From positions 1-34,235 of the forward strand of contig JABCZC010000046.1 in NCBI GenBank assembly GCA_013289875.1: a stretch of DNA of 34,235 bases, given 5' to 3'. The translations under genes were made by a program, and so were the position numbers. The notes under the pieces were generated by a model that saw only the letters and a program-made list of their open reading frames with translations, was not told the origin of the DNA and did no database searches. Shown piece after piece: positions 33,210 through 34,235 of the stretch; position 1 is the first letter of the stretch, and every line of letters begins with the position of its first letter. The DNA comes from Acidobacteriota bacterium. GTDB taxonomy: Bacteria > Acidobacteriota > Terriglobia > Terriglobales > Acidobacteriaceae.

Positions 33210-33436
33210 TCATAAACAAAGCGGCCTCTGCTCGTTCCGGAACGAAGGTCGCCGGTCTGCCAAAGACCTTACCGCCCGCCTGCGCGTTACTGCGCTGGAA
33301 ATGAAGTCTTCCACTACCGCTTCGCGCATCAGGTCCGGAGGCAGCAGGCCCTGCGCCAGGATGAAATCATGAAATTTCTTCTGGTCGAACTTCGTTCCCA
33401 GTTGTGCCACGAAGCTTGAATCACTCGCTATGGCCG
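33210..33436 (-). pseudogene. C-terminal stub of a DUF885 gene
   Basis: The frame reads AQLGTKFDQKKFHDFILAQG then LLPPDLMREAVVEDFI, the usual last 40 residues of DUF885 proteins (exported putative peptidases/hydrolases with a FHDxxLxQGxLPxxxL ending). The rest of the protein, including any HExxH-like region, is absent: a stop occurs about ten codons upstream and the acyl-CoA dehydrogenase ends at 33473. After DFI the frame runs on for about 28 Arg-rich residues, so the native stop may be lost too. Confidence 0.55.
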
Positions 33437-33472
33437 GTCACCTTAGCAAAGTTACAGCGGGACGGCGAATCC

Positions 33473-34235
33473 TCACCCGCGCGACGGATGGACCTTCAGA
33501 ATCTCGCGTGCGATCACCATCCGCTGAATTTCGCTTGTGCCCTCGCCAATGGTGCACAGCTTTACATCGCGATAAAACTTCTCCGCCGGATAGTCCTTGA
33601 TGAACCCGTATCCGCCGTGCAACTGCACTGCCTCGTCGCAGATGCGCACCGCCACCTCACTCGCGTACAGCTTTGCCATGCTCGATTCACGCGTTACCCG
33701 CTGCCCGGCGTCTTTGAGCACCGCCGCCCGCTGGGTCAGCAGCCGGGCCGCGTCCAACTCCGTTGCCATGTCGGCGAGCTTCCACTGTATGCCTTGAAAC
33801 TCCGCAATCGCCTTGCCGAACTGCCTGCGCTCTTTGACGTATTTCACAGACGCATCCAGCGCCCCGCGCCCAATACCCAGCGAGAGCGCCGCGATCGAGA
33901 TGCGCCCGCCATCGAGCACCCGCATGGAATCGACAAATCCTTCCCCCAGCTTGCCCAGAAGGTTCTCTTCCGGAATTTCGCAGTCCTCAAAGATTAACTC
34001 TGACGTATCGCTCGCCCGCAGCCCAAGCTTATTCTCCTTCTTGCCCGGTCGAAATCCTGCTGTACCCTTCTCCACCACAAACGCCGAAAGTCCGTGCGTG
34101 CCCTGCTCGCGCTCCGTCACCGCGATCACGACCGCCACGTCCGCATAATGCCCATTGGTGATGAACGTCTTGTTACCATTCAAGATCCAGCTGTCGCCTT
34201 TGCGCACCGCCGTCGTCCGTGATCGCGGTGACGGA
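33473..34235 (-). CDS. Acyl-CoA dehydrogenase, C-terminal two thirds (runs off the window)
   Basis: At least 253 residues of a flavin-dependent acyl-CoA dehydrogenase, which introduces a double bond between C2 and C3 of acyl-CoAs. Visible motifs are [12 protein letters not shown] (flavin contact), [60 protein letters not shown], the C-terminal [20 protein letters not shown] and IGEGTSEIQ with the likely catalytic Glu. The N-terminal domain lies beyond the window. The last nine codons at the edge (PSPRSR before TTAV) do not fit the usual Gly/Ser/Asp-rich sequence, so the edge bases may carry an error or a shift. It may support the same short-chain acyl-CoA metabolism as the MeaB/epimerase pair. 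Confidence 0.9.
   Translation of the reverse strand, partial: PSPRSRTTAVRKGDSWILNGNKTFITNGHYADVAVVIAVTEREQGTHGLSAFVVEKGTAGFRPGKKENKLGLRASDTSELIFEDCEIPEENLLGKLGEGFVDSMRVLDGGRISIAALSLGIGRGALDASVKYVKERRQFGKAIAEFQGIQWKLADMATELDAARLLTQRAAVLKDAGQRVTRESSMAKLYASEVAVRICDEAVQLHGGYGFIKDYPAEKFYRDVKLCTIGEGTSEIQRMVIAREILKVHPSRG

Noticed and set aside
32534..33304. Plus-strand frame of 256 codons over meaB
   Set aside because: It is antisense to meaB, whose GTPase motifs are complete; the composition is typical of a shadow frame.
1..34235. CRISPR array, prophage or classical defence island
   Set aside because: No regularly spaced short repeats, integrase, capsid or nuclease-helicase sets were seen anywhere in the window.

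Overview
The window looks like a chromosomal segment of an Acidobacteriota member, most likely class Terriglobia. The lineage signals are a secreted VWA protein of the type known as 'VWFA-related Acidobacterial domain', a 1.1-kilo-residue Oar-like TonB-dependent receptor with an N-terminal carboxypeptidase-regulatory domain, a DUF3309 mini-protein and many exported proteins of unknown role. This assignment is inferred from protein families; there is no rRNA or marker gene that fixes it. The DNA is about 55-60% GC by eye, with a visibly AT-richer stretch upstream of the TonB receptor.

Layout. 1-2.5 kb: two halves of a bacterial end-joining system, a LigD-type polymerase and a stand-alone LigC-type ATP-dependent ligase, face each other; no Ku gene is visible. 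2.5-3.4 kb: a decayed IS6-family element with both inverted repeats still present. 3.4-8.7 kb: a DUF1801 protein, an exported CocE/NonD-type hydrolase, and a fusion of an MFS transporter with a MatB-like malonyl-CoA synthetase. 9-13.4 kb: a very large exported protein of unknown family, split by an apparent single-base frameshift, translationally coupled to the VWA protein. 13.4-13.7 kb: an insertion scar in which the left end of an IS3-type element abuts the C-terminal remnant of a di-heme cytochrome c peroxidase-like gene. 13.7-20.3 kb: single genes, including a metallophosphoesterase, a YedK/HMCES-type DNA-protein crosslink protein, an exported GyrI-like protein, a zinc-ribbon protein, a lipoprotein aldose epimerase, a family-5 uracil-DNA glycosylase and DUF3309, plus a hairpin-rich 558-bp gene-free stretch.

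20.3-27.6 kb: tRNA-Gly(CCC), then a compact sel1-lytS-lytTR operon read leftward, divergent from the TonB receptor across a 670-bp spacer. The arrangement suggests, but does not prove, that the two-component system controls the receptor.

27.6-34.2 kb, all leftward: a psd-pssA-asd-like operon for phosphatidylethanolamine synthesis, with ATGA overlaps and a third gene that is an aspartate-semialdehyde dehydrogenase homologue lacking the catalytic Cys motif; then a meaB-mce-tsaB-rimI-DUF465 operon combining methylmalonyl-CoA handling with tRNA t6A modification and ribosomal-protein acetylation; then a DUF885 stub and an acyl-CoA dehydrogenase that runs off the window edge.

The best candidates for something not yet described are the transporter-MatB fusion, the exported giant protein plus VWA module, and the non-catalytic Asd paralogue locked into the phospholipid operon. 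No CRISPR array, prophage or complete defence system was seen.
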